Shown: in pieces, positions 8,801-16,198 of the stretch
Position numbering within the stretch: position 1 is the stretch's first letter
Layout: each line of letters opens with the position of its first letter
NCBI GenBank assembly: GCA_030840445.1
Contig: JAVEEN010000167.1
Location: 1 to 45,561 of the forward strand
Length of the DNA stretch: 45,561 nt
Direction: 5' to 3'
Source of the DNA: Pseudonocardiales bacterium
Lineage (GTDB): Bacteria; Actinomycetota; Actinomycetes; Mycobacteriales; Jatrophihabitantaceae
Position numbers and translations under genes: made by a program
Notes under the pieces: generated by a model
Told to the model about the DNA's origin: nothing
Databases searched by the model: none
What the model saw: only the letters and a program-made list of their open reading frames with translations

Positions 8801-9264
8801 CGGGCCAATCCGCCCGTCGATCGCTGGTCGACTCCACGGCTGAACTCTTCAGAGACAACGACAGCGGATCATCGTCAGGGCGTGACGCTTTGGCGTCGTT
8901 CCTCCGGCGATCCACCGATGCTGGCGACCAGGCGTCGACCGTGCGTGGATCACGCGCCACGCAGGGCGTTTCCGGCAACGGGCAATCGATCGGGCAACAG
9001 ATAGGAAGCGGTGCCATGGCCGAGCAGAACCGAGCAGGCACTGAGGTCGTCCGGCGGTTCGGCGCAGGTGCCCCGGCCTGGCTGGATGCGCCCCCCGGCA
9101 CCCCGTTGGGCCCGATGGCTCCGCAGTCGTCGATCATCCCGGACAGCCGGCTGACCAGCCGTGAGCTGGACGAACTCGTCGATCAAGTGGTGGAGCGGAT
9201 CGAACAACGGGTGGTCGACGAGCTCGAGCGTCGTGGCCGTTACCGCACGCCAGGGGGTTTCTGA
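5800..9264 (+). CDS. 1154-aa low-complexity CIS protein with conserved C-terminal helix; possible tape measure
   Basis: A long Ala/Ser/Pro/Val/Arg-rich protein starting with GTG in a GTGA overlap with the tube-like gene. Almost the whole length looks disordered. Short ordered islands appear at ~residue 150-195 (RAVRRVPDEQTWTPGGIVEN) and in the last 50 residues (SRELDELVDQVVERIEQRVVDELERRGR), an amphipathic helix that resembles the C-terminus of other proteins at this CIS position. It contains three repeat tracts (6523-6565, 7939-8079, 8520-8620) and more than ten scattered [VLI]xRR[ST/hydrophobic] motifs. It ends in a TGATG junction with the LysM gene, so it is made with the baseplate. No Afp14-like tape measure is seen elsewhere, so a ruler or hub role is conceivable. 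The coding frame is supported by both tight junctions. Confidence 0.8.
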   Translation: MSSDLPAAEGAGAAGASEAAGAFEAAGLAGSSGGLALGRDLVRRMRRPGPPLGRLRPAGVGSIASSALRFATSTGRAAPLRRLLNGPGEARVPRLGEAQLRPPRWWTPTESAEESDKPSSSGDSASSATDSALPSATGRSALGGSVARLEDIQLPPRTLPRAVRRVPDEQTWTPGGIVENLVSTVANIRRMDEVTAAGPMVNRQDRARLAAPRPAPLPSSAAGRISSTAPAARPGTAGTPSASVPTASVPTASVPRVATPPASTPKAAVPPALVARVVQPSAAVGPPSAASTPSASVARASVAPAATSSVAVAPVSTPPVAIPSGSGSQDAGWTPAPSSATPGSARSTSAPPAGNAVLPASSPSPASSPSPGPPLRPSQPSSAPGPFRFQRPVGMMTQLMTVRRTATAGGSAPVNSARGHLDGGGGGASTLVARRSAASVRTSAPDRRMTGALQARRSAVRALTGATSGERSALSAEFTGARIGSAVPAGNHATAPGLSAGALVRTERSEELTEPQRAGAASGPAGLRRAAAASELAGPRPAAAGSDLVAGAQPAPTGGSGPMIARSLELPRAVSAQPRHLDRMRRADPLTGPSSYAASASGSPSASRAAAAVSTASGASAAAGVAAEVGAAPAQPTTTPTTTNATVTAGLRGPGSGPSAAVIPLRRSTAAAEVIAPSRSGSAGSVAPTTQAAVVAARSIDTHDGLAKPRDHQANPASRAANPVAQAANAVARPANPVVQASNAIARPANPAGWAANVAGLTSPRKSPTGLHRVTDRHTHIGGAAVAVAAQAPSTPSLVRRLVGSPSGHPVSAADGPAAIRRSDVLHPMVAPSAAMASSAGVRRMVQPTAAQWAGSAGAVRGTPRILGRAASSAGPAPVALATAFGAPEPIRPNALPGSATPSAPSPGSGLATGSAFATGSALATGSAVSTRPAVSTRPAVSPGAAGQSTVRRLARDGGSSAARYVVAPPRVSIRPSGSAGIAPSIPAVAQTDSAGTPTGPGQSARRSLVDSTAELFRDNDSGSSSGRDALASFLRRSTDAGDQASTVRGSRATQGVSGNGQSIGQQIGSGAMAEQNRAGTEVVRRFGAGAPAWLDAPPGTPLGPMAPQSSIIPDSRLTSRELDELVDQVVERIEQRVVDELERRGRYRTPGGF
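6523..6565 (+). repeat. 15-bp tandem repeat in the 1154-aa protein gene
   Basis: The unit GCTTCGGTACCGACC occurs about 2.8 times in tandem, encoding PTASV repeats. The length is a multiple of three, so copy-number slippage would keep the frame. Confidence 0.85.
7939..8079 (+). repeat. Heptapeptide repeat tract (consensus AN[PA]xxx[AP])
   Basis: Six to seven in-frame units of 21 bp encode ANPASRA, ANPVAQA, ANAVARP, ANPVVQA, SNAIARP, ANPAGWA and a partial ANVAG, starting at residue 714 of the 1154-aa protein. Alternate units resemble each other more closely, suggesting duplication of a 42-bp pair. Confidence 0.85.
8520..8620 (+). repeat. 18-bp tandem repeat tract in the 1154-aa protein gene
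   Basis: About 5.6 units of 18 bp. The first four contain GGCTCCG followed by a varying ending, and the last ones drift to CCGCCCTGCCGTGTCGAC. They encode TGSAFA/TGSALA/TGSAVS and TRPAVS. The gradual change along the array suggests slippage followed by divergence. Confidence 0.85.
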
Positions 9265-9923
9265 TGCCGGCATTGGAAAAGGCGTTTCTGGAGATCGAAG
9301 GGGGCGAGCGGGTTCCGTGTCTGTTCAACCCAGAATCCATCTCGGTCGGACGGCGGAACAACTGGTCTGGAAACCCCATGCCGGGTAAGGGTGTTCCGAA
9401 GCTGCGGTATTCCGGTGCCGACTCCGGCTGGATGCGCCTGGATCTGATGTTCGACACCACCGACGTGGGCACCGCGGTAACCCGGCACACCGGCAAGATC
9501 CTCGGTTTGATGGATGTCGATCCGTCGCTGGCGGGTACCGACGAGAGCAGCAACAACGGACGGCCCCCAACGGTGACTTTCCACTGGGGTGATCTGCATT
9601 CGTTCACCTCGGTCGTCACCGATCTCGGACTGACCTTCACCTATTTCTCCTCCGCCGGTGTCCCGTTACGCGCGCAGATGCAGCTGGAGCTGCGCCAGTA
9701 CGAACCGTCCAAGGCGTTCGGACCGCAGAACCCGACGTCGGGAACTCCCAAGCCGCACCGGGTGCATCGGATTCAGCCGGGCGAAACTCTGGACCGGATA
9801 TCGGCCCGCTACTACGGCGATTCGACCCGCTGGCGAGCACTGGCTGTGGTCAACGGGATCGAGGACCCACTGTCATTGCGCCCTGGTTCGCTGCTGTCCG
9901 TCCCCAGGATGGACGGCACATGA
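9264..9923 (+). CDS. LysM-containing CIS baseplate protein (Afp7-like)
   Basis: A 219-residue protein. Residues ~1-160 match the CIS tube/baseplate glue domain: EKAFLEIEGGERVPCLFNPESISVGR at the start and PLRAQMQLELRQYE at its end. Residues ~165-213 form a LysM domain (HRVHRIQPGETLDRISARYYGD...NGIEDPLSLRPGSLLSVP). In T4 the equivalent is gp53 and in Afp it is Afp7: the LysM here binds baseplate partners rather than acting as a wall hydrolase, and no hydrolase motif is seen. The ATG shares bases with the previous stop (TGATG), and the 3' end overlaps the next start (ATGA). Confidence 0.93.
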   Translation: MPALEKAFLEIEGGERVPCLFNPESISVGRRNNWSGNPMPGKGVPKLRYSGADSGWMRLDLMFDTTDVGTAVTRHTGKILGLMDVDPSLAGTDESSNNGRPPTVTFHWGDLHSFTSVVTDLGLTFTYFSSAGVPLRAQMQLELRQYEPSKAFGPQNPTSGTPKPHRVHRIQPGETLDRISARYYGDSTRWRALAVVNGIEDPLSLRPGSLLSVPRMDGT

Positions 9924-11692
9924 CGATCGTGGTGCAGTCGCCGATCATCGAGGTCGGACACCAGCCGCTAGCCGAGCGCTGGGTGAACGCCCTGATCTCC
10001 GTCCGGATAGACCGCGGTCTGGGCTTGGTCGGGCGGACCCTGCTGCGTTTCACCGATGAGGGCTACGCCTTGGCCGCCACGGGACTCTTCAAGATCGGGT
10101 TGGAAGTCGGCCTTTCCACGCACACCAACACCGTGTTGATGACCGGAACGGTGACCGGGATCAGTCTGGAGCAGGACACCCAGGCCCAACCAGAGCTGAT
10201 CGTGACGGTGGACGATGCCGGCTTCAAGCTTGCTCGGGGCACTCAGAACCGCACGTTTGTCGATCACACCTATACCCAAGTGGTCCAACAGCTGGCCCAG
10301 AAGGCCGGGCTGCGAACCAAGGTCGACGCCGACAGCGGAGCCGCGCACGAGTACCTACTGCAGACCGGATCCGATCTGGCGTACTTGAACAGCATTGCCG
10401 AACGGATGGGCTATGTCTGGTGGGTGGAGGACGACCTGTTGTCCTTCCGGAAAGCCGGTACCTCAACCGGCTCCGTGACCAGATTGCTGCCCGATCATCT
10501 GACCGAGTTCAACGTGCACGCGTCCGGCCTCAGGCCTACCGAGGTCACGGTCACCGGCTGGGATTCGGTCAGCCAGCAGCGAGTGTCCGGGCACAACACC
10601 GGCGGGACCAGCAAAATCGAGAAGACACGCTCCGACTTTGCCGACGCGGGGAGCGCCGACAGCCCGGCACTGGGGAAAGCACCGCTTGCCTCGCCCTTCA
10701 TGCACCCGAAGGACGCCGGCGCCGCCGACCAGACGGCCAGCTCCCTGATGGAGGACTGGCTGGCAGGTTCAGTTGTCGCGCGTGGCGCATGCCCGATCGA
10801 CCCGGCCCTGAAACCGGCCGTCACGCTGGAGGTCAAGAACGCTGGCCCCGCCTCGGGAAAGTATCTGATCACCCGCGTCGAGCATCACTACAGCCAGCAC
10901 GGCTTCTACACCCGATTCACTGCAGGCGGCAACCGGCCGGCTTCGCTGGTCGACAACCTCGGGCCGGCCCAAGCCTCGGCCGGGTTCGACTTTCCCGGCC
11001 TGGCCATCGGGGTGGTCACCGACAACAACGACCCGACCAAGGAGGGTCGCGTCAAGATCAAGTTCGTCGGACTGGCGCCGGCCAACGGACAGGACATCGG
11101 CAGTGCCTGGGCCCGGTTGGTCAGCCTCGGAGCCGGTAACCAGCGGGGCATGGTGTTCCTGCCGGAGGTGAACGACGAAGTGCTGGTGGGATTCGAACAC
11201 GGCGACACCCGGCATCCGGTTGTGCTGGGCGGTTTGTACAGCAAGAACAACGCTTTGCCGACCTGGAATGTTGCGAGTGGAAAGGTGACCACCCGCCGCA
11301 TCACCTCCCGCGACGGTCACCTGATCGAGTTGTCCGATGGCGAGGACGCGAAGTCCAAACACGTGCTGCTCCAGCTCGCCAACGGTGACAAGCTCCGGCT
11401 CGGCAATGACCGGTTCGACATCCAGGTGGCATCAGGCATACCCATCTCGATCAAGGCGGGTAACGCCAAGTTCGAGATTAGCGATGCCGGTGATGTCACC
11501 ATCGACGCGAACAACATAACCTTGAAGGCAAAGGCAAAACTCGACCTGCAGGGCGGCAGTGAGGCCACGGTCAAGAGCTCGGGCAAGGCTGTGGTACAGG
11601 GCTCCCAGTTGAACCTCAAGGGCGACATGATGGCCGAGCTCGAAGGCGGCGGCCAGCTGGCCCTCAAGGGCGGAATGGTGGCCATCAATTGA
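9920..11692 (+). CDS. VgrG-like spike / baseplate assembly protein V (Afp8-like)
   Basis: A 590-residue spike protein. The first ~340 residues are the gp27-like hub. Residues ~360-440 form the gp5-type OB domain: AIGVVTDNNDPTKEGRVKIKF, SAWARLVSLGAGNQRGMVFLPEV, then a VLVGFEHGDTRHPVVLGGLY segment. The C-terminal ~110 residues are a repetitive beta-helix needle (ISIKAGNAKFEI, VTIDANNITLKAKAKLDLQGG and so on). No lysozyme domain or C-terminal effector extension is present. It trimerises under the tube and carries the PAAR tip encoded at 1780. The start overlaps the LysM gene (ATGA). Confidence 0.95.
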   Translation: MTIVVQSPIIEVGHQPLAERWVNALISVRIDRGLGLVGRTLLRFTDEGYALAATGLFKIGLEVGLSTHTNTVLMTGTVTGISLEQDTQAQPELIVTVDDAGFKLARGTQNRTFVDHTYTQVVQQLAQKAGLRTKVDADSGAAHEYLLQTGSDLAYLNSIAERMGYVWWVEDDLLSFRKAGTSTGSVTRLLPDHLTEFNVHASGLRPTEVTVTGWDSVSQQRVSGHNTGGTSKIEKTRSDFADAGSADSPALGKAPLASPFMHPKDAGAADQTASSLMEDWLAGSVVARGACPIDPALKPAVTLEVKNAGPASGKYLITRVEHHYSQHGFYTRFTAGGNRPASLVDNLGPAQASAGFDFPGLAIGVVTDNNDPTKEGRVKIKFVGLAPANGQDIGSAWARLVSLGAGNQRGMVFLPEVNDEVLVGFEHGDTRHPVVLGGLYSKNNALPTWNVASGKVTTRRITSRDGHLIELSDGEDAKSKHVLLQLANGDKLRLGNDRFDIQVASGIPISIKAGNAKFEISDAGDVTIDANNITLKAKAKLDLQGGSEATVKSSGKAVVQGSQLNLKGDMMAELEGGGQLALKGGMVAIN

Positions 11693-11735
11693 TGTGCATG
11701 AGTGAGCATCGCAGCGAGGAACGAGCGAGGAGCGG
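11691..11735 (+). repeat. 45-bp direct repeat, copy A
   Basis: This copy and the one at 11772-11816 differ at only one base (GATGTGCATGAG versus GATGTGTATGAG). The core is GAGCATCGCAGCGAGGAACG followed by AGCGAGGAGCGG. It begins inside the stop codon of the spike gene. Confidence 0.9.
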
Positions 11736-11823
11736 AGCGAATCCAGCGATGAGCGCTCGCGCGAAGAGCCAGATGTGTATGAGTGAGCATCGCAGCGAGG
11801 AACGAGCGAGGAGCGGGTTGTGA
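11692..11823 (+). CDS. Putative 43-aa repeat-derived mini-ORF between spike and gp25 genes
   Basis: The frame opens with ATG at 11692, sharing TGATG with the spike stop, and closes with TGA at 11821-11823, sharing TGATG with the gp25 ATG. The peptide contains MSEHRSEERARSG twice. It is highly charged and unlike any family I know. It may be only a translational relay created by the direct repeats, and expression is unproven. Confidence 0.35.
   Translation: MCMSEHRSEERARSGANPAMSARAKSQMCMSEHRSEERARSGL
11772..11816 (+). repeat. 45-bp direct repeat, copy B
   Basis: Second copy, 81 bp after copy A and ending just before the gp25 start. Purine-rich GAGCGAGGAGCGG-type repeats resemble short interspersed repeats I recall from actinobacterial genomes; that link is from memory and not verified. 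Confidence 0.9.
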
Positions 11824-12260
11824 TGGACGCACCACAGCGACGCGAGCAGCTCAGCCGCTATGACGCTACCTTCGTCGGACGGGGATTCTCCTGGCCGATG
11901 CAGGTGGATCACACCGGTTCGATCAAGCTCACCGATACCGCCGAGGACATCGACCGCTCGATCCAGATCGTCCTGCTGACCGCGCCGGGTGAGCGTTTGA
12001 TGCGTCCACAGTTCGGCTGCCGGATCTGGGATCTGCTGTTCGAACCCGTCACGCCGAACCTGCTGGGACTCATCTCTGAAGCCGTCCGGGACGCATTGGC
12101 ACAGTGGGAACCGCGGATCGAGGTCGACGATGTCCAACCCGTGGCCGATGACGATGAAAGCGCGCTCATCCGGATCGCGATCAGCTATCACGTCCGGGCT
12201 ACGAACGATCGACGGAACCTGGTCTATCCGTTCTACGTAATCCCGCACGGCACCGAGTGA
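11823..12260 (+). CDS. gp25-like baseplate wedge protein (Afp9-like)
   Basis: A 145-residue GPW/gp25 family protein. I use the ATG at 11823; a GTG three bases earlier is also possible. Family marks are GRGFSWPMQVDHTGSIKLTD, IDRSIQIVLLTAPGERLMRPQFGCRIWDLLFEP and the closing LVYPFYVIP. The EPR motif of gp25 appears as QWEPRIEVDDV. gp25 nucleates sheath polymerisation at the baseplate. The start is coupled to the repeat-derived mini-ORF rather than directly to the spike gene. Confidence 0.94.
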   Translation: MDAPQRREQLSRYDATFVGRGFSWPMQVDHTGSIKLTDTAEDIDRSIQIVLLTAPGERLMRPQFGCRIWDLLFEPVTPNLLGLISEAVRDALAQWEPRIEVDDVQPVADDDESALIRIAISYHVRATNDRRNLVYPFYVIPHGTE

Positions 12261-12317
12261 TGCGAATGAGACCCAGCAGCAGTTCAGTAATCCGGAACAA
12301 GAAGCGAGTCTGACACC

Positions 12318-14270
12318 ATGCCATTGCCCGCGCCGAACCTCGACGATCGTCGCTTCCAGGACATCGTCGACGAGGCCAAACGGCTGATCCCGCGCTACTG
12401 CCCGGAGTGGACAAACCACAATGTCTCCGATCCGGGCGTCGCGCTGATCGAGCTGTTCGCGTGGATGAGCGAGATGGTCCTCTACCGGGTCAACCAGGTC
12501 CCAGAACGCCTGTACGTGCACTTCCTCAACATGGTCGGCGTCGAGCCGTTCCCGCCGTCGGTGGCCCGGGCCGATTTGACCTTCTGGCTGACCGCGATCC
12601 TCGACACTCCAGTGACCGTCCCGGCCAGCACTGAGGTCACCACCACCGCCTCGATCAGCAGCGGCGAAGCCGTCATGTTCACCACGTCGACCGATCTCGT
12701 CATCTCGCCCCCGGAACTCGTCATGGCCAAGACCGTGACGGCGATCGACGAACGGGTCAATGACATCTGGGAGGAACTGCGCTTCGACCCGGACGGCGTC
12801 CGCTGTTTCGCTTCGCCGGAGCTGACCCCGGGAGACGGCTTCTATCTCGGCTTCGCGCGCAGCCTCGCCGGCACCGTGCTCAGGCTGGGGATCGAGGCCC
12901 GTGCCGAGGGCATCGGGGTGGACCCCCGCAATCCACCGCTGGTGTGGGAGGTCTGGAGCGGCGAGGCCTGGATCGCCGCGCCGGTCCACGAGGATTCGAC
13001 CGGTGGGCTGAACCGAGCCGGCGAGATCGTGCTGCTCATCCCGGTCGAACACGGCCTGTTGACCCTCGGCAACGCGGCCGCTTTCTGGTTGCGGGCCCGG
13101 TTGTTGGCACCGCGACCTGGACAACCCAGCTACCAGGCCTCGCCGCGGGTGCGCTCGGTGCTTGCCGCCACTCTCGGCGGCACCGTGCCCGGTGAACACG
13201 CCGAGGTAGTCGGGCCCGAGACCATCGGGCGCAGCGACGGCAGCGCGGCGCAGACCTTTCCGGTGTCCCGCGCCCCGGTGCTGCCGCGGCGTGCCGGTGA
13301 GCACATCCGGGTCGTCGATGCCGACTCCGGTATCGACTGGACCGAAGTCGATGATTTCAGCAATTCCAGCCAGCGCGATCACCACTACGTGTGGGACAGC
13401 GGCAGCGGCATCGTCCGGTTCGGTCCTCGGGTGCGGTACCCGGACGGTTCGGTCCGCCAGCACGGACGGATCCCGCGAGACGGTGCCCAGATCATGGTCA
13501 CCGGCTACCGGCACGGCGGAGGTGCTCGAGGCAACGTGGGTGCTCGCACCCTGACCGTGCTGCGGACCACGTTGCCCTATATCCGTGGTGCCACGAACCT
13601 GGTTGCGGCCAATGGCGGGGTGGACGCCGAAACGGTGGCTGAGGCGAAGATCCGCGGACCCCTGTCGTTGCGGACCGGTCAGCGCGCAGTGACATCGGGA
13701 GACTTCGAGCGGTTGGCGCTGGAGTCCTCCACCGAGGTGGCGCGCGCCCGGTGCCTGCCGGCGACCCGAGCCACCAACGGATGCGTCCGGCTGCTGGTCG
13801 TTCCGCAGGTACGGGCGGTGGGCGGCACCCACCAGCTGGACGACTTCGCCATCGCCGCTCCCTTGATGCGACGGATCAGTGACCATCTGGATGCGCACCG
13901 GTTGGTCGGAACCGCGCTCGAGGTGGCAACGCCCTACTACCAAGGCGTTTCCGTCGTCGCTCTCGTGCACACCGCCCCGGGCCGTCCGGCCGCGCTGGTG
14001 CGGCAACGGGCCCTCGATGCGCTGACCCGCTACATCGATCCGCTCAGCGGTGGACCGGACGGTACGGGTTGGCCTTTCGACGCCGACATCAACTCGGCCG
14101 TGGTGACCCAGATGCTGGAGTCCGTCGATGGTGTGGAGCGGGTCGAGGAGGCCCTGCTCTTCGAGTACGACCTGCGGACCGGGCAGCGGCTCGCCTCCGG
14201 CAAGGACGTCATCCGACTCGACCGGCATTCGCTGTTCCTGTCTGCCGGTCATCAGGTCGTGGTCCGATGA
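12318..14270 (+). CDS. Baseplate J-like wedge protein (Afp11-like)
   Basis: A 650-residue putative baseplate assembly protein. The N-terminus has NLDDRRFQDIVDEAKRLIPRY and WTNHNVSDPGVALIELFAWM, typical of CIS baseplate J proteins. Further on are FGPRVRYPDGSVRQHGRIPR, MVTGYRHGGGARGNVGARTL and, around residue 450, GQRAVTSGDFERLALE, the classical J motifs. It forms the wedge with the Afp12-like protein encoded next and undergoes the conformational change that triggers contraction. A 57-bp gap separates it from gp25. Confidence 0.95.
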   Translation: MPLPAPNLDDRRFQDIVDEAKRLIPRYCPEWTNHNVSDPGVALIELFAWMSEMVLYRVNQVPERLYVHFLNMVGVEPFPPSVARADLTFWLTAILDTPVTVPASTEVTTTASISSGEAVMFTTSTDLVISPPELVMAKTVTAIDERVNDIWEELRFDPDGVRCFASPELTPGDGFYLGFARSLAGTVLRLGIEARAEGIGVDPRNPPLVWEVWSGEAWIAAPVHEDSTGGLNRAGEIVLLIPVEHGLLTLGNAAAFWLRARLLAPRPGQPSYQASPRVRSVLAATLGGTVPGEHAEVVGPETIGRSDGSAAQTFPVSRAPVLPRRAGEHIRVVDADSGIDWTEVDDFSNSSQRDHHYVWDSGSGIVRFGPRVRYPDGSVRQHGRIPRDGAQIMVTGYRHGGGARGNVGARTLTVLRTTLPYIRGATNLVAANGGVDAETVAEAKIRGPLSLRTGQRAVTSGDFERLALESSTEVARARCLPATRATNGCVRLLVVPQVRAVGGTHQLDDFAIAAPLMRRISDHLDAHRLVGTALEVATPYYQGVSVVALVHTAPGRPAALVRQRALDALTRYIDPLSGGPDGTGWPFDADINSAVVTQMLESVDGVERVEEALLFEYDLRTGQRLASGKDVIRLDRHSLFLSAGHQVVVR

Positions 14271-14298
14271 GTGCTCTTCCAGCTGTCGGTGTAAGCGC

Positions 14299-15021
14299 AT
14301 GACCGAACCGGTGTTGGCCTCTCTCCCCGCGGGCGGCGGTCGAGCGGTCAGCCTCCGCCCGGGATTGCGCAGTGCCCCGCGCAGCCCGCAGTGGCTGTTG
14401 AACCAGTTGCCGGTGGGCATGCTGGACAGCGATTTCTTCGTCCGCTTCGTCTCGCTGTTCCAGGATCTGGGCACCAGCCTGCTGGAGAATGCCGACAACG
14501 TGGACAACCTGCCCGACGTGTCGGTGGCGCCGGATTCGATGGTCCGTTGGTTGGGCTCCTGGATCGGCGTGAACTCCCTCGACCCGTCCTTGCCCGAGGA
14601 ACTGCAACGCCGCATCGTCGATGGGTCGGCGCAGACCCTCACCTGGCGCGGCACGGTCGTCGGCCTGCGGCGGTTCTTGGAGCTGACCACCGGGGGACCG
14701 GCCAGCGTTGTCGACGGCGGCGGTGTGTGGCGGGAGGGCGAGGCGCCCGCCGACACCGCTTGGGTGAAGATGTCGGTCGACAGCACCGGGTGGCTGTCCG
14801 AAGCGGACTTCGTCGAACTGGTACGTGACGAGATTCCGGCGCATGTCAGCGCCGAGTTGTGGGTCGGTGATCGGCGGGCCTGGACGTCGGAGACCGAATA
14901 CGACCCCGATGAGGTGGCCCTGCCGCCGCGGCCGTCCGGCGCGTTGCCGGTCGCGGTCGTGCCCGACGTAGAGCAGACTGGGCCGCACGGCCAGACGGCC
15001 CGACCACAGGAGACGACGTGA
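14299..15021 (+). CDS. Phage tail protein I-like baseplate wedge protein (Afp12-like)
   Basis: A 240-residue protein. I choose the ATG at 14299 because upstream codons in the frame lie inside the baseplate J gene. Family features are SAPRSPQWLLNQLP, FFVRFVSLFQDLGTSLLENADNVDN, the WLGSWIG motif and the helix RRIVDGSAQTLTWRGTVVGLRRFLEL. It pairs with the Afp11-like protein in the wedge. It is much shorter than Afp12 itself, consistent with actinobacterial CIS. Its stop overlaps the GTG of the zinc-ribbon gene (GTGA). Confidence 0.9.
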   Translation: MTEPVLASLPAGGGRAVSLRPGLRSAPRSPQWLLNQLPVGMLDSDFFVRFVSLFQDLGTSLLENADNVDNLPDVSVAPDSMVRWLGSWIGVNSLDPSLPEELQRRIVDGSAQTLTWRGTVVGLRRFLELTTGGPASVVDGGGVWREGEAPADTAWVKMSVDSTGWLSEADFVELVRDEIPAHVSAELWVGDRRAWTSETEYDPDEVALPPRPSGALPVAVVPDVEQTGPHGQTARPQETT

Positions 15022-15779
15022 CCGAGGCCGGCACCACACCGCAGCATGCGCAGACCAAACCGGGCGCCCCGGGTGATGGTCGCGATCGGCAGACCCGCGA
15101 CGACGGGCTGCCCCCGACGGGTGATCCGCCGCCGAGCCAGTTAGGTACGGATTGGTACAACGACAACTGGCCGGTTGAGGATCTACACGCCGACTGGCAC
15201 AGCACCGCCCAGCGGGATCAGCGGACCGAAGAGGTCCCGCTGATATCCGGTGGCGTCACGGGCTGGGGTCCGACGGCGAACACGGCGGTGGACGGCCCGG
15301 CCGGTCAGCTGCTGCCGGCCCAGTCGGCGGCTCAACACTTGACCTGCCCCGAGTGCGGGACGCCGGCCATGGTCACGGTCACCCGCCGTGAGTCGACCGA
15401 CTTCTGCCGCAAGTGCGATTACCCCTTGTTCTGGGTGCCCTCGCGGATAGAACTGGACCGCTCCGCGGAGACGGCGGAACAGTCGCTGCGGAGGTTGCCC
15501 GGGACGGCCGGCCGGGCCACTGTCGCCTCGGTTGCCTGCCCGCACTGCGCGGAACCCAACACCGTCATCGCACAAACCTGCGTCCGTTGCGGCCTGTCGA
15601 TGACGGTAACCACTCCACCGCCGCCCCCTCCGCGGCCGGTTCACCGGGCACCCGAGCCGGAACCGGTCGTGGAGATCGACCGGAGCAAGACACCTTGGTG
15701 GATCTGGGCGATGCTCTTCGGGACGGTGGCGATCCTGGTCGCGCTGGTCGCGTACGGCCTGGTGCGACGCTACGGCTGA
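15018..15779 (+). CDS. Zinc-ribbon protein with C-terminal transmembrane anchor, CIS-linked
   Basis: A 253-residue protein starting with GTG in an overlap with the wedge gene. Residues 1-105 are hydrophilic and probably disordered (with DWYNDNWPVEDLHADW). Two zinc ribbons follow: CPEC (110-113) with CRKC (130-133), and CPHC (174-177) with CVRC (188-191). A proline run (199-206) leads to a single hydrophobic helix (about 226-247) followed by VRRYG. There is no signal peptide, so it looks tail-anchored with the ribbons in the cytoplasm. Coupling to a baseplate gene suggests it links the particle to the membrane. It could be functionally comparable to membrane proteins such as CisA described in Streptomyces CIS, but homology is not shown. 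Confidence 0.85.
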   Translation: MTEAGTTPQHAQTKPGAPGDGRDRQTRDDGLPPTGDPPPSQLGTDWYNDNWPVEDLHADWHSTAQRDQRTEEVPLISGGVTGWGPTANTAVDGPAGQLLPAQSAAQHLTCPECGTPAMVTVTRRESTDFCRKCDYPLFWVPSRIELDRSAETAEQSLRRLPGTAGRATVASVACPHCAEPNTVIAQTCVRCGLSMTVTTPPPPPPRPVHRAPEPEPVVEIDRSKTPWWIWAMLFGTVAILVALVAYGLVRRYG

Positions 15780-16021
15780 GCGGGGAACGACGTAGCGACG
15801 GTGTCATTGTTCTCGGCCATCGGCATGAGCAGCCACAGGATCGGGTAGATCAGGAGCTGGCAGCCGGGCAGGACGAGCAGCAGCAGTACGAACAGCAGGC
15901 GCGTGGGCCACGGATCGAGGCCGACCTTGCGACCGAGCCCGGCGCAGACACCGCCGAGCAGCCGACCGTCGCGCTGTCGGACGAGGCCTTGGTTGCGGAA
16001 CAGGTCGTGGATGGAACCCAT
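15770..16021 (-). CDS. PspC domain protein
   Basis: An 83-residue protein, convergent with and overlapping the zinc-ribbon gene by 10 bp. I choose the ATG at 16021 because GAAGGGAAG lies just upstream; the frame remains open to 16129. The PspC signature is complete: VRQRDGRLLGGVCAGLGRKVGLDPWPTRLLFVLL, then a hydrophobic helix and WLLMPMAEN. PspC proteins are small membrane proteins tied to envelope stress responses. It is the only gene between the two large CIS arms. Whether it belongs to the system or is an insertion is open. Confidence 0.88.
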   Translation of the reverse strand: MGSIHDLFRNQGLVRQRDGRLLGGVCAGLGRKVGLDPWPTRLLFVLLLLVLPGCQLLIYPILWLLMPMAENNDTVATSFPAQP

Positions 16022-16060
16022 GATGTTTCTTCCCTTCGAGGCGGAGCGTTGTGCTCCTGG

Positions 16061-16086
16061 ACTGAATCGGACTGAATCGGACTGAT
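16061..16086. repeat. 10-bp tandem repeat upstream of PspC gene
   Basis: ACTGAATCGG occurs twice in tandem followed by a partial third copy (ACTGATCG), in the 177-bp gap between the PspC start and the 3' end of the 2059-aa gene. The repeat may carry a regulatory site for the PspC gene, but no clear promoter hexamers are visible. Confidence 0.45.
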
Positions 16087-16198
16087 CGACACCTCGATGG
16101 CGTCGATGTATCCAGCATCGGGCAGGCATGCCGTTCGCACATGAGGGACCATCCTGGGATCGACCCTGATCCTGCCCTGACGCCCTCGGGGTAGCGAC

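Noticed and set aside
11685-15047. 1120-codon open frame on the minus strand
   Set aside because: It lies opposite gp25, baseplate J and Afp12-like genes, whose products are clear family members; its translation is Arg/Gly/His-rich with no domain, as expected of GC-rich antisense frames.
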